Assembly (NCBI GenBank): GCA_050260095.1
Contig: JBLNBQ010000154.1
Coordinates: 1-19,927 of the forward strand
Origin: JBLNBQ01 sp050260095
GTDB taxonomy: Bacteria > Bacillota > UBA5301 > DYFA01
Direction of reading: 5' to 3'
Length of the DNA: 19,927 bases
Shown: piece after piece, positions 7,305-13,882 of the stretch
How the letters are laid out: each line of letters begins with the position of its first letter
Numbering within the stretch: the stretch's first letter is position 1
Translations under genes and position numbers: made by a program
Notes under the pieces: generated by a model
Seen by the model: the letters and a program-made list of their open reading frames with translations, nothing else
Database searches by the model: none
Told to the model about the DNA's origin: nothing

Positions 7305-9770
7305 GTGGCCACGCTTGAACGCTACGTCCTCAAAGGGCTCGACTGCGCGAACTGCGCAGCCAGGCTTGAGCAGGCGCTCCGGGCCGCCGACGGTCTCGAG
7401 GAGGCGCGGGTCAACTTCGCCGCCTCATCGGTCGAACTGAATCCGGCGGCGCTGGCGGAGGCCCGGCGGATCATCGCCTCCCTTCACCCGGAGGTGGAGG
7501 TCGTGCCCCTCGCCCCGCCGCCTTTGGAGACGACGGTGAAGCGGGCGGCGCTCGCCGAGTTTCTCGTCAGCCAACAGGCGGTGCTCCGCCCGATGGCCGC
7601 GGCGGCCCTCCTCATGGCGGTCGGGCTTTGGCTCGAAGCGCCGCTGCAGCGCCGCGGCTGGGTGGCCCTGGAGTACCTGCTGTTCGGCGCGGCGTACCTA
7701 AGCGCGGGCTTCGACGTGCTCCGCACCGCGTTCCGCAACGCCCGGCGCGGCCAGGTTTTCGACGAAAACACCCTGATGACGCTGGCGACCCTCGGGGCGC
7801 TGGCCCTCCGCCAACTGCCGGAAGCCGTGATGGTCATGCTCCTCTACTCCCTTGGGGAGGCCCTGCAGAGCTTCGCCGTCCAACGCGTCCGGCGCTCCAT
7901 CGCCGCGCTGGTCAGCCTCCGCCCCGACGCCGCCCGGGTGCAGCGTGGGCTGGAGGTTGCGCTCGTGCCGCCGGAGTCGATGGCGATCGGCGAACTGATC
8001 GTGGTTCAGCCGGGCGACCGGGTGCCGCTCGACGGGGAGGTGGTCCGCGGCGAGTCGTTCGCCGACACCTCCGCCCTGACCGGAGAACCGGTGCCGCGCC
8101 GGTTGGCCCCCGGCGACCACGCGCTGGCCGGGATGGTCGCGCTCTCCGGCCGGTTGGTCCTGAAGGTCGAGCGCGCCTTCGCCGACTCGGCGATCTCCCG
8201 AATCCTGCGGCTCGTGGAGCAGGCGGCCGGGCGGAAGACCCGCACCGAGCGGCTCATCACCTCTTTCTCCCGCTACTACACCCCCGCTGTCACCCTCCTG
8301 GCCGCCGCCGTGGCGGTTCTGCCGCCACTGTTCATCCCGGGGGCCACCTTCGCCGTCTGGGGCTACCGGGCGCTCGTCCTCCTGGTCATCTCCTGCCCCT
8401 GCGCGCTGGTGATCTCGGTGCCGCTGGGGTACTTCGGCGGGCTCGGGGCCGCCTCGCGCCACGGCATCCTGGTCAAGGGCGCCAACTTCCTCGATGCTCT
8501 GGCCAGCCTGGAGACGGTGCTTTTCGACAAGACCGGCACCCTCACCGAAGGCGCCTTCAGCGTCCGCTCGATCCATCCCGAGAGCGGCGTCAGCGAGCGG
8601 GAGGTGCTGGCCGCGGCGGCCGCGATCGAGGCGATCTCCCCGCACCCCATCGCGGCCTCGATCCGGGCGGCCTGGGGCGAAGCGGCGGACGTCCCGGCGC
8701 CCGGAGGGTACGAGGAGTGCGAGGAGTACGAGGAGGTGCCGGGCGGCGGCGTCAAGGGCCGGGTGCGCGGCCGGTGCATCGTGGCGGGCAACGACCGGCT
8801 GCTTAAGCAGGAGGGTATCGCCCACGCCGCGCCGGCCGGCGGCGCGCCGGGAACGGTCGTCCACGTGGCGGTCGACGGGCGCTACTACGGCTACCTGGTG
8901 ATCGCCGACGCGCTGAAGCCGGGGGCGCGGGACGCGCTGGACCAACTGCGCGCCCTGGGGGTGAAGCGGCTGGGCCTTTTGACCGGCGATGACGCCGGCG
9001 GCGCCGCCCCGGTCAGGGAGGCGCTTGGGCTTGACGCCGCGTGGGCCGGCCTTCTGCCCGAGGGCAAGGTGGCGGTGGTCGAAGAACTCGCCGCGGCACG
9101 GCCGGGCAGCCGGCTGGCGTTCGTCGGCGACGGCATCAACGACGCGCCGGTGCTGACCCGGGCCGACGTGGGGATCGCCATGGGCGCCCTCGGGTCGCAG
9201 GCGGCGATCGAAGCAGCCGACGTCGTGATCATGGACGACCAGCTGGCCAAGGTCGGCGAGGCCGTCCGCATCGCTTGCCGTACCCGGGCGGTGGTGGCGC
9301 AGAACATCGCCTTCGCCCTGGGGGTGAAGGCCCTCTTCCTGCTTCTGGGGGCGGCGGGTCTTTCGGGCATCGGGATGGCCGTCTTCGCCGACACGGGCGT
9401 GGCCTTGCTGGCGGTGCTGAACTCCACCAGGACGCTCCGCTTCCGCGCCGGCGCGCCCGGCGCCAAAGAAGCGCCGGGCCTCTTGGCGAGACCCGGCGAA
9501 GGAGCCACCCCTGCAGGCGCGTCCGAAGGGGGAGAAGGTGGCCTCCGAGAGGAGCAGGGGGGCTGGCTCCAAAGGCGTCAAAGGTGGAGAAACCAGCCCA
9601 TGAAGGACTGGTTTCTCCGGCTTGGTTGCAGATCTACTTGCGATGAACCGGCTGCGGCGGGAAGGGCGGCCACAGTTCGCCGTTCTCGACCATCCCGACG
9701 AATTCGGGGCAACCGATCGGCGAGATCTGCGGGCATTCCGGCGGCATCGGGCAGAAGCGGGCCTCTTTGA
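7305..9770 (+). CDS. cadA: Cd/Zn/Pb-exporting P1B-type ATPase with unusual C-terminal tail
   Basis: A heavy-metal efflux ATPase of the inner membrane. Start GTG 7305 has AAGGAGGG 6 bases upstream. The N-terminal HMA domain carries GLDCANC (C14, C17). The actuator domain has TGEPVPR; the transmembrane metal site is CPC (C364-P-C366); the phosphorylation site is D408 in DKTGT; the P1B signature ISPHP follows; and the ATP-hinge GDGINDAP is at about 608-615. CPC with this HMA and a CadC-type repressor points to Cd/Zn/Pb export. The family core ends near residue 713 (LLAVLNSTRTLRF). The frame then stays open for about 106 more residues of Gly/Glu/Arg-rich, poorly ordered sequence, running through a hairpin at 9586-9618 and over the 3' end of the opposite-strand gene. 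That tail may reflect a lost stop codon or a frameshift, for example in the six-G run near 9556. Confidence 0.93.
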   Translation: MATLERYVLKGLDCANCAARLEQALRAADGLEEARVNFAASSVELNPAALAEARRIIASLHPEVEVVPLAPPPLETTVKRAALAEFLVSQQAVLRPMAAAALLMAVGLWLEAPLQRRGWVALEYLLFGAAYLSAGFDVLRTAFRNARRGQVFDENTLMTLATLGALALRQLPEAVMVMLLYSLGEALQSFAVQRVRRSIAALVSLRPDAARVQRGLEVALVPPESMAIGELIVVQPGDRVPLDGEVVRGESFADTSALTGEPVPRRLAPGDHALAGMVALSGRLVLKVERAFADSAISRILRLVEQAAGRKTRTERLITSFSRYYTPAVTLLAAAVAVLPPLFIPGATFAVWGYRALVLLVISCPCALVISVPLGYFGGLGAASRHGILVKGANFLDALASLETVLFDKTGTLTEGAFSVRSIHPESGVSEREVLAAAAAIEAISPHPIAASIRAAWGEAADVPAPGGYEECEEYEEVPGGGVKGRVRGRCIVAGNDRLLKQEGIAHAAPAGGAPGTVVHVAVDGRYYGYLVIADALKPGARDALDQLRALGVKRLGLLTGDDAGGAAPVREALGLDAAWAGLLPEGKVAVVEELAAARPGSRLAFVGDGINDAPVLTRADVGIAMGALGSQAAIEAADVVIMDDQLAKVGEAVRIACRTRAVVAQNIAFALGVKALFLLLGAAGLSGIGMAVFADTGVALLAVLNSTRTLRFRAGAPGAKEAPGLLARPGEGATPAGASEGGEGGLREEQGGWLQRRQRWRNQPMKDWFLRLGCRSTCDEPAAAGRAATVRRSRPSRRIRGNRSARSAGIPAASGRSGPL
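9586..9618. terminator. Hairpin shared by convergent genes
   Basis: A perfect 11-bp stem (GGAGAAACCAG at 9586-9596 with 9608-9618) and an 11-base loop lie between the end of the cadA core and the end of the convergent cysteine-rich gene. No strong T tract exists on either strand. It falls inside the open cadA tail, which argues that the tail is not ancestral. Confidence 0.55.
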
Positions 9771-10308
9771 CCTCTAGCTGAACGAAGGCGATCAGCTTGA
9801 CGACCACGAAGATCCCGACCTCGCACTCGACGGTGTTGCAGACCGGCGCCGGCTGCGGCACCACCCGGCAGTTCAGGCACTGCACGAACGGGACGAAGTC
9901 CAGGTTGTGCGGGCCGAACATGTCGGGGTCGGCGCCTTCCAGGCGAACCCGCTTGGTGAACCGGAAGGTTTCGGTGCGGGTCATGGTGTCAAAGACGATC
10001 CGCTGCAGCCACTCCACCGTGAACTCCACCACGTCCTCGGAGATGATCCGCGCGTTGATGACGCGGCTCGCGAGCACGACGCAGTCGGAGACGTTACCGA
10101 CGTTCGGCGGGATGTTCGAGAAACGTACGATCACCGGGCATTCGACCACCGAGCATTCGTTGAAGACCTTCTCGGTGATGATGCACTCCGGCCGGAACTC
10201 GGCACAACTCGCCTTGTCGGCATGCGCCCAGGTACGCGGGAACTTGTCGCCGGGCTTCATGTAGAAGTGCAGGCGCATCGGCTCCCAGCTTTCCAGCTGC
10301 TCAGACAT
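9634..10308 (-). CDS. Cysteine-rich protein, possibly DUF3794/SPOCS-like
   Basis: A 224-residue protein with 12 cysteines. ATG 10308 is chosen because AGGAGG lies 7 bases upstream; the open frame continues seven codons further back without a start signal. Two beta-rich blocks look internally alike: FNECSVVECPVIVRFSNIPPNVGNVSDCVV (from residue 49) and PVCNTVECEVGIFVVVKLIAFVQLEV (from residue 155). The tail is proline-rich (PPECPQISPIGCPEF). There is no signal peptide or membrane segment. The pattern recalls the SPOCS/DUF3794 domain found in spore and envelope proteins of Firmicutes, but this is a tentative resemblance. It stands alone on this strand. A CATANNNT element (on the minus strand, near 10360) might be a sporulation-sigma -10, which is speculative. 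Confidence 0.7.
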   Translation of the reverse strand: MSEQLESWEPMRLHFYMKPGDKFPRTWAHADKASCAEFRPECIITEKVFNECSVVECPVIVRFSNIPPNVGNVSDCVVLASRVINARIISEDVVEFTVEWLQRIVFDTMTRTETFRFTKRVRLEGADPDMFGPHNLDFVPFVQCLNCRVVPQPAPVCNTVECEVGIFVVVKLIAFVQLEVKEARFCPMPPECPQISPIGCPEFVGMVENGELWPPFPPQPVHRK

Positions 10309-10459
10309 TTCTGCTCCTCCTTTCCCCATCTCTCAGGGCATCCCCCTGTGGTCAGTACCAGAGTATGAGGACAAAGGGCGGAGGTTCTTTGGTCCGCGAA
10401 AATGAGACCTACCTCCCACCCGCTTAGCACCTGTGCTGCCTGCCTTTTTTCGCGCGGGA

Positions 10460-10489
10460 TTGTCCCCGCCTTTCACCTGCTCATATGAT
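10460..10489 (+). promoter_or_regulatory. Candidate sigma-70-type promoter before the thioredoxin-like gene
   Basis: TTGTCC (10460-10465) and TATGAT (10484-10489) are separated by 18 bases, giving a start site near 10496 and a short leader of about 25 bases before ATG 10522. It matches the consensus in 4 and 5 of 6 positions and is untested. Confidence 0.4.
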
Positions 10490-10521
10490 GCAGGGACGTA
10501 ACAGAGAGGACGGTGGTGGTC

Positions 10522-10911
10522 ATGGCGGAAGGGTTCCGGCCGGTTGAAGTGCTGCTGATCGGCACCCGGGCCTGGCGCTATTGTCACGGCTGAGGCGGAA
10601 ACCGATCTCTGGAGGAGATCGCAGCGCCTTTTGGCAAGCGGTTGACCCAGTCCGGCGCTGGCCGGGTGGCCTACCGGTACCTCGACGCCGCCGATCCGGC
10701 TCTGGACGTTTTACCGGACAAGGTGCGGGCGATGGCCAAAGACCCCATGCTCTTGCCCTTGAGCGTCGTGGACGGCGAGGTCGTGTTCACCGGAGCGTTT
10801 TCGCCGAGCCGGATTGACTACGAGGTTCGCCGGAGGCTGGCCACCCGTTGGACGGGCGATCAGGCGCCGCCTGACCCACCGGTGGCGGTGGCAAAGGGCC
10901 TGGGGGGCTAG
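10522..10911 (+). CDS. Thioredoxin-fold protein, probable selenoprotein (in-frame TGA = Sec)
   Basis: From ATG 10522 to TAG 10909-10911 the frame is open for 129 residues apart from one TGA at 10591-10593 (residue 24). The 23 codons before it encode a beta strand (PVEVLLIGT) and then RAWRYCHG. The TGA follows directly, giving C21-H-G-U24, a CxxC-type redox motif in the first beta-alpha loop as in thioredoxin folds. After it come a helix (NRSLEEIAAPFGKRL), another strand (GRVAYRYLD) and LLPLSVVDGEVVFTGAFSPSRIDYEV, the cis-Pro and last-strand pattern of small thioredoxin-like proteins (compare DUF1462/YuzD or ArsD). A hairpin immediately downstream of the TGA fits a bacterial SECIS. GTG codons at 10513 and 10516 are alternative in-frame starts; AGAGGA at 10504-10509 is the ribosome binding site. 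Without Sec decoding only a headless fragment would be predicted from 10642. It is probably co-transcribed with the LuxR-type gene. Confidence 0.72.
10594..10628 (+). promoter_or_regulatory. Candidate bacterial SECIS element
   Basis: Directly after the in-frame TGA, a two-part stem-loop forms. The lower stem is GGCG (10594-10597) with CGCC (10625-10628). An internal loop (GAAAC / CAG) separates it from the upper stem CGATCTC (10603-10609) with GAGATCG (10615-10621). The apical loop is TGGAG (10610-10614). The loop begins 16 bases after the TGA, has a G at its second position, and the upper stem is 7 bp. These values fit the published general model for bacterial SECIS elements (short apical loop with an early G, about 16-37 bases from the UGA). 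No energy calculation was possible. Confidence 0.6.
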
Positions 10912-10977
10912 GAGGTAGGTCAGAGATGGCCTTACCCCCGCCGAGCCGGAGCCGACAAGTGGCGGAGGTGAGGATGA

Positions 10978-11247
10978 TTGGCCGGCGGTGGTGGACTGAG
11001 TTCCCGGGAAGGTCCGGGGCGGCACATGCCCGTTCTGGCCTCCTTGACCCCGCGGGAGCGTGAGATCCTGACGCTGATCGCCCAGGGTCACTCGAACCGG
11101 GAAATCGCTAAGCTCCTGTACGTGAGCGAGTCAACGGTGAAGAACCACATCTCGAGCATCTACAAGAAGGTCAGCGTGAGCGGCCGTTCCCGGTTGGTGC
11201 TCCTGGCGATTCAGAATGGGTTGGTGACTCCCGAGACCGTGGTATGA
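10978..11247 (+). CDS. Stand-alone LuxR/GerE-type HTH regulator
   Basis: An 89-residue protein (from TTG 10978), or 73 residues from ATG 11026, consisting essentially of one LuxR-type DNA-binding domain: LTPREREILTLIAQGHSNREIAKLLYVSESTVKNHISSIYKKV, then SGRSRLVLLAIQNGL. There is no receiver or ligand domain, as in GerE of Bacillus (74 residues). TTG 10978 has the better ribosome binding site (GGAGGTGA at 10964-10971), while ATG 11026 has none clear but gives the GerE-like length, so the start is uncertain. It follows the putative selenoprotein by 66 bases with no terminator between, suggesting an operon, and it is followed by a strong terminator. Target genes are unknown; a link to redox or sporulation control would be guesswork. 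Confidence 0.85.
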   Translation: MAGGGGLSSREGPGRHMPVLASLTPREREILTLIAQGHSNREIAKLLYVSESTVKNHISSIYKKVSVSGRSRLVLLAIQNGLVTPETVV

Positions 11248-11267
11248 GAGGAAAAGCTGAGCGTCAT

Positions 11268-11306
11268 TGTGCCGGCCAGAACCGTCTGACCGGCACAGCG
11301 CTTTTT
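11268..11306 (+). terminator. Rho-independent terminator after the LuxR-type gene
   Basis: A 12-position stem with one C-A mismatch (11268-11279 with 11286-11297) has a 6-base loop. It is followed by GCGC and five Ts (11302-11306). Confidence 0.85.
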
Positions 11307-11331
11307 CGGGGCCGGGTGGAGCTGTCCTGCC

Positions 11332-12672
11332 TTAAGCCGGGGTCGGGAGGCCGCGGAAGACGAGGTGCTCTAGGAGGAGCGAGAGCAGGGCGCCGGTGAG
11401 CAGGCCGTTGCCCAGAAGGTTCCGCAGCACCGGAGGCATCCCGGAGAGGGCGGCGGGCGGCAGGAACATGAGGCCGCAGCCGATGAAGACGCTCAAGGAA
11501 AGGGCGGCGAGGTTGCCGCGGGTGAGGGCGCTCTGCCTCAGGCGCAGGACCCCCAGGCTGAACATCTCGTTGAAGGCGGCGAAGGTGACCGCGTACGCCA
11601 GCGGCAGCGGGAGCAGGGCGATGAGGTGCGCGGCCGGGGGCCAGAAGGCCATCGCCGCCAGGATCACGCACGACAGCGTAAAGGGGAGCCGGGCCGCCAC
11701 GCCGGTCAGGCGGATAAACCCCGCGGAGGAGGCGACCGGGATCAGGCCGATGCTGGAGGTGAGGCCGGTCAGGATGGTCCCCAGGCCGTTGACCAGGGTG
11801 GCCCGGCGGGCGATGCCGTCCGGCGGGGGCTCGACGATGGCCTGTTCCGTCGAGATCAGGCTGGCGAAGACGTTGGAGAGCAGCAGGAATGAGGTCAGCA
11901 CCGAAGTGATGATAAAGCCAGCGTCCCACTGGGGCGGCCCCCAGACCAGGAGCCACCCCGTCGTCCCGGTCCCCTTGGCGGCGGCGCCGGCGCCGAGCGG
12001 CAATCCGGCCAGACGCCAGGCGAACAGGCCGACGGCGAAGCCGAGCAGGCTCGAGAGGCTGCGCCACGCACCCCGTCCGAAGAGCGAGGAACCGAGGGTC
12101 GCGATGATCGCCGCCAGCGACACGGCCGTCACCCGCAGGTCGACCAGACCGTGGCTCCCCGCCAGGCTGGCGCCGGTCATCGAGCGCAGGAACGGCCCGG
12201 AGAACTGGATCGGCAGGAGGATCAGGTAGGTCGCGACCACCACCGGGGTGAAGAGGCGCTGGAGCGCGCCGGAGAGCCCCAGCAGGCTGAGCCCGGCGAG
12301 GACCGCGCCGGCCGCGATCAGGCCACCCTCCAGCTTGGGCAGGATTAGCAGGGGGTCGTGCCCGGCGGCGCGTTCGACCCCGGCCAGCGCGACGAAGACG
12401 CCCAGCCAGACGTAGGAGACGCCCTCGGAGATCGGCCAGCCGTGCCCCCGGACGACCTGCAGGAGGGAGACGAGCGCGATGACCAGGAAGACCCGCTGCG
12501 TGAGCGCCGCGACCTGAGGGGCGGAGAAGCCGAAGGCGTCCCCCACCACCAGCGGGACCATGGCGTTGCAGGCGATCACGAAACCGACCCACTGCAGGCT
12601 GCTGAGCAGGGTGACGGCCACCGGGGGCCGGTCGGCCAGGCGGTATTTCAGGTCATGGGTGTCGGTGGACAT
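11332..12672 (-). CDS. NCS2-family nucleobase (xanthine/uracil-type) permease
   Basis: A 446-residue integral membrane protein with about 12-14 hydrophobic helices, a nucleobase:cation symporter-2 that would import a purine or uracil. Start ATG 12672 has AGGAGG 7 bases upstream. Family features: the N-terminal LKYRLADRPP leading into LLSSLQWVGFVIACNAMVPLVVG (the first-helix pattern with Gln), NVFASLISTEQAIVEPPPDGIARRATLVNGLGTILTGL (helix 8-9 region), and the NCS2 signature-like SSAGFIRLTGVAAR. The acidic residue of helix 8 appears as E in STEQAI. Substrate cannot be assigned from sequence alone. It stands alone, divergent from the OYE-family gene, with a 125-base shared upstream gap in which I see no purine riboswitch. 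Confidence 0.9.
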   Translation of the reverse strand: MSTDTHDLKYRLADRPPVAVTLLSSLQWVGFVIACNAMVPLVVGDAFGFSAPQVAALTQRVFLVIALVSLLQVVRGHGWPISEGVSYVWLGVFVALAGVERAAGHDPLLILPKLEGGLIAAGAVLAGLSLLGLSGALQRLFTPVVVATYLILLPIQFSGPFLRSMTGASLAGSHGLVDLRVTAVSLAAIIATLGSSLFGRGAWRSLSSLLGFAVGLFAWRLAGLPLGAGAAAKGTGTTGWLLVWGPPQWDAGFIITSVLTSFLLLSNVFASLISTEQAIVEPPPDGIARRATLVNGLGTILTGLTSSIGLIPVASSAGFIRLTGVAARLPFTLSCVILAAMAFWPPAAHLIALLPLPLAYAVTFAAFNEMFSLGVLRLRQSALTRGNLAALSLSVFIGCGLMFLPPAALSGMPPVLRNLLGNGLLTGALLSLLLEHLVFRGLPTPA

Positions 12673-12797
12673 GGATTCTGCCTCCTACCAGGTGCTTCGG
12701 CGCGCTGCCGCGGCCTTCCTTCCCCGGGCCGGGGTGGGGAGAGAGGAAGACGGCTCCTTGGTGAGAACATAACGGCAGACGCGAGGAGGGATGAACC

Positions 12798-13784
12798 ATG
12801 TCGAAGCTCTTCAGCACGTTCTCCGTGCGCGATCTCAAGCTGCGGAACCGGATCGTCATGCCGCCCATGGCCAACAACCACGCCACCGAACTCGGCGAAG
12901 TCACCGACTTCCTGGTCGAACACTACCGGCGGCGGGCGGGCAGCGTCGGACTGATCATCGTCGAACATTCCTACGTCGCGCGCGGGGGGCACATCAACCG
13001 CAATCAGCTGGGAATCTACGACGACCGCCTGATCCCTGGCCTGACTCGCCTGGTGCGCGCCATCCACGAGTCCGGTGGGGTGACCTGCATCCAGATCACC
13101 CACGGCGGCTCGGCCGCCGCGTCCAGCGTCACCGGGGAGACGCCGGTGGCCCCCTCGCCTGTGCCGCATCCCGCCGGGGGGGAAACCCCGCGGGAGCTGA
13201 GCCAGGCGGAGTTGGAGGAGTTCATCCGGGCCTTCGGGCAGGCGGCCCGGCGGGCGAAGGAGGCCGGGTTCGACGCCGTGGAGGTGCACGGCGCGCACGG
13301 CTACCTGCTGAACCAGTTCTACTCGCCCCTCACCAACCGGCGGACCGACGCTTTCGGCGGCAGCCGGGAGGCGCGGCTCGCCTTCCCGCTCGCCGTCGTC
13401 AGAGAGGTGCGTCGGGTGGTGGGCCCCGACTATCCGGTCTTCTACCGGCTGGGGGCCGACGACCGGCTCCCCGGCGGGCTCGCGGTGGACGACGCGGTCT
13501 GGGCGGCGCCCCGCCTGGCCGCGGCAGGCGTGGACCTTGTCGACGTCTCCGGCGGCTTCGCGGGCTCCCGTCCGCCCGACCTGCAGGGCCAGGGCTACTA
13601 CGCCTACCTGTCGGAGCCTGTCAAGCGGGTCTCGCAGGCGCCGGTCCTGGTGACGGGCGGGATCACGGAGCCCGCCGCGGCCGAAGCGCTGCTCGCCGAG
13701 GGGAAGGCCGACCTGGTCGGCGTGGGACGGGCGCTTTTGGCCGATCCCGACTGGGCGGTGAAGGCCAAGGAGGTTCTCGGTTAA
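12798..13784 (+). CDS. Old Yellow Enzyme family NAD(P)H:flavin oxidoreductase
   Basis: A 328-residue FMN-dependent TIM-barrel ene-reductase-type enzyme. Start ATG 12798 has GAGGAGGG 7 bases upstream. Motifs: MPPMANNHA near the N-terminus, QITHGG (about 99-104), VEVHGAHGYLLNQFYSPLTNRRTDAFGG with the substrate-binding histidine pair H164/H167 and Y169, and the C-terminal phosphate-binding VLVTGGITEPAAAEALLAEG followed by GVGRALLADPDW. It is the single-domain form: the Fe-S and FAD/NAD domains of 2,4-dienoyl-CoA reductase or trimethylamine dehydrogenase are absent. Substrate (an alpha,beta-unsaturated carbonyl or similar) is unknown. It is monocistronic and divergent from the permease. No clear terminator separates it from the SLH gene 99 bases downstream. 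Confidence 0.93.
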   Translation: MSKLFSTFSVRDLKLRNRIVMPPMANNHATELGEVTDFLVEHYRRRAGSVGLIIVEHSYVARGGHINRNQLGIYDDRLIPGLTRLVRAIHESGGVTCIQITHGGSAAASSVTGETPVAPSPVPHPAGGETPRELSQAELEEFIRAFGQAARRAKEAGFDAVEVHGAHGYLLNQFYSPLTNRRTDAFGGSREARLAFPLAVVREVRRVVGPDYPVFYRLGADDRLPGGLAVDDAVWAAPRLAAAGVDLVDVSGGFAGSRPPDLQGQGYYAYLSEPVKRVSQAPVLVTGGITEPAAAEALLAEGKADLVGVGRALLADPDWAVKAKEVLG

Positions 13785-13830
13785 CCAACCGTCCCCTCAC
13801 TTGGCGCGTCTTTCCAATTCCTGAATAGAC

Positions 13831-13873
13831 CCTCCGCATCTGGGCAAAAATGGGAGAAGAACAGATGCGGAGG
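13831..13873 (+). promoter_or_regulatory. Leader hairpin covering the ribosome binding site of the SLH gene
   Basis: CCTCCGCATCTG (13831-13842) is perfectly complementary to CAGATGCGGAGG (13862-13873), a 12-bp stem with a 19-base loop. The 3' arm contains GGAGG (13869-13873), the best ribosome binding site for ATG 13883. The core AGATGCGGAG recurs at 13881-13890 over the start codon, so the 5' arm could pair with either copy. A role in translational control, or as a DNA operator, is inferred. There is no T tract, so it is not a typical terminator. Confidence 0.55.
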
Positions 13874-13882
13874 TGCAGAGAG

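Noticed and set aside
3863..7318. Very long plus-strand open frame of about 1150 codons opposite the ydh operon
   Set aside because: It is an antisense shadow of three well-supported minus-strand genes and of the cadC region in a GC-rich genome. The translation is His/Val/Gly/Arg-rich with no domain.
7698..9581. Long minus-strand open frame opposite cadA
   Set aside because: Antisense shadow of the P-type ATPase; low-complexity Arg/Gly/His-rich translation.
10926..11063. 45-codon plus-strand ORF after the selenoprotein, with AGGAGGT upstream
   Set aside because: It has arginine/proline-rich sequence of shadow type and overlaps the start of the well-supported LuxR-type gene in another frame. 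The upstream purine stretch may simply be chance or part of a translational relay.
11264..12592. Long minus-strand frame within the permease region
   Set aside because: It is out of frame with the clear NCS2 permease and is Arg/Pro/Gly-rich, typical of a shadow frame.
12673..12797. Purine riboswitch upstream of the nucleobase permease
   Set aside because: The 125-base gap is GC-rich and shared with a divergent gene; I see no three-way-junction-like pattern or terminator stem.
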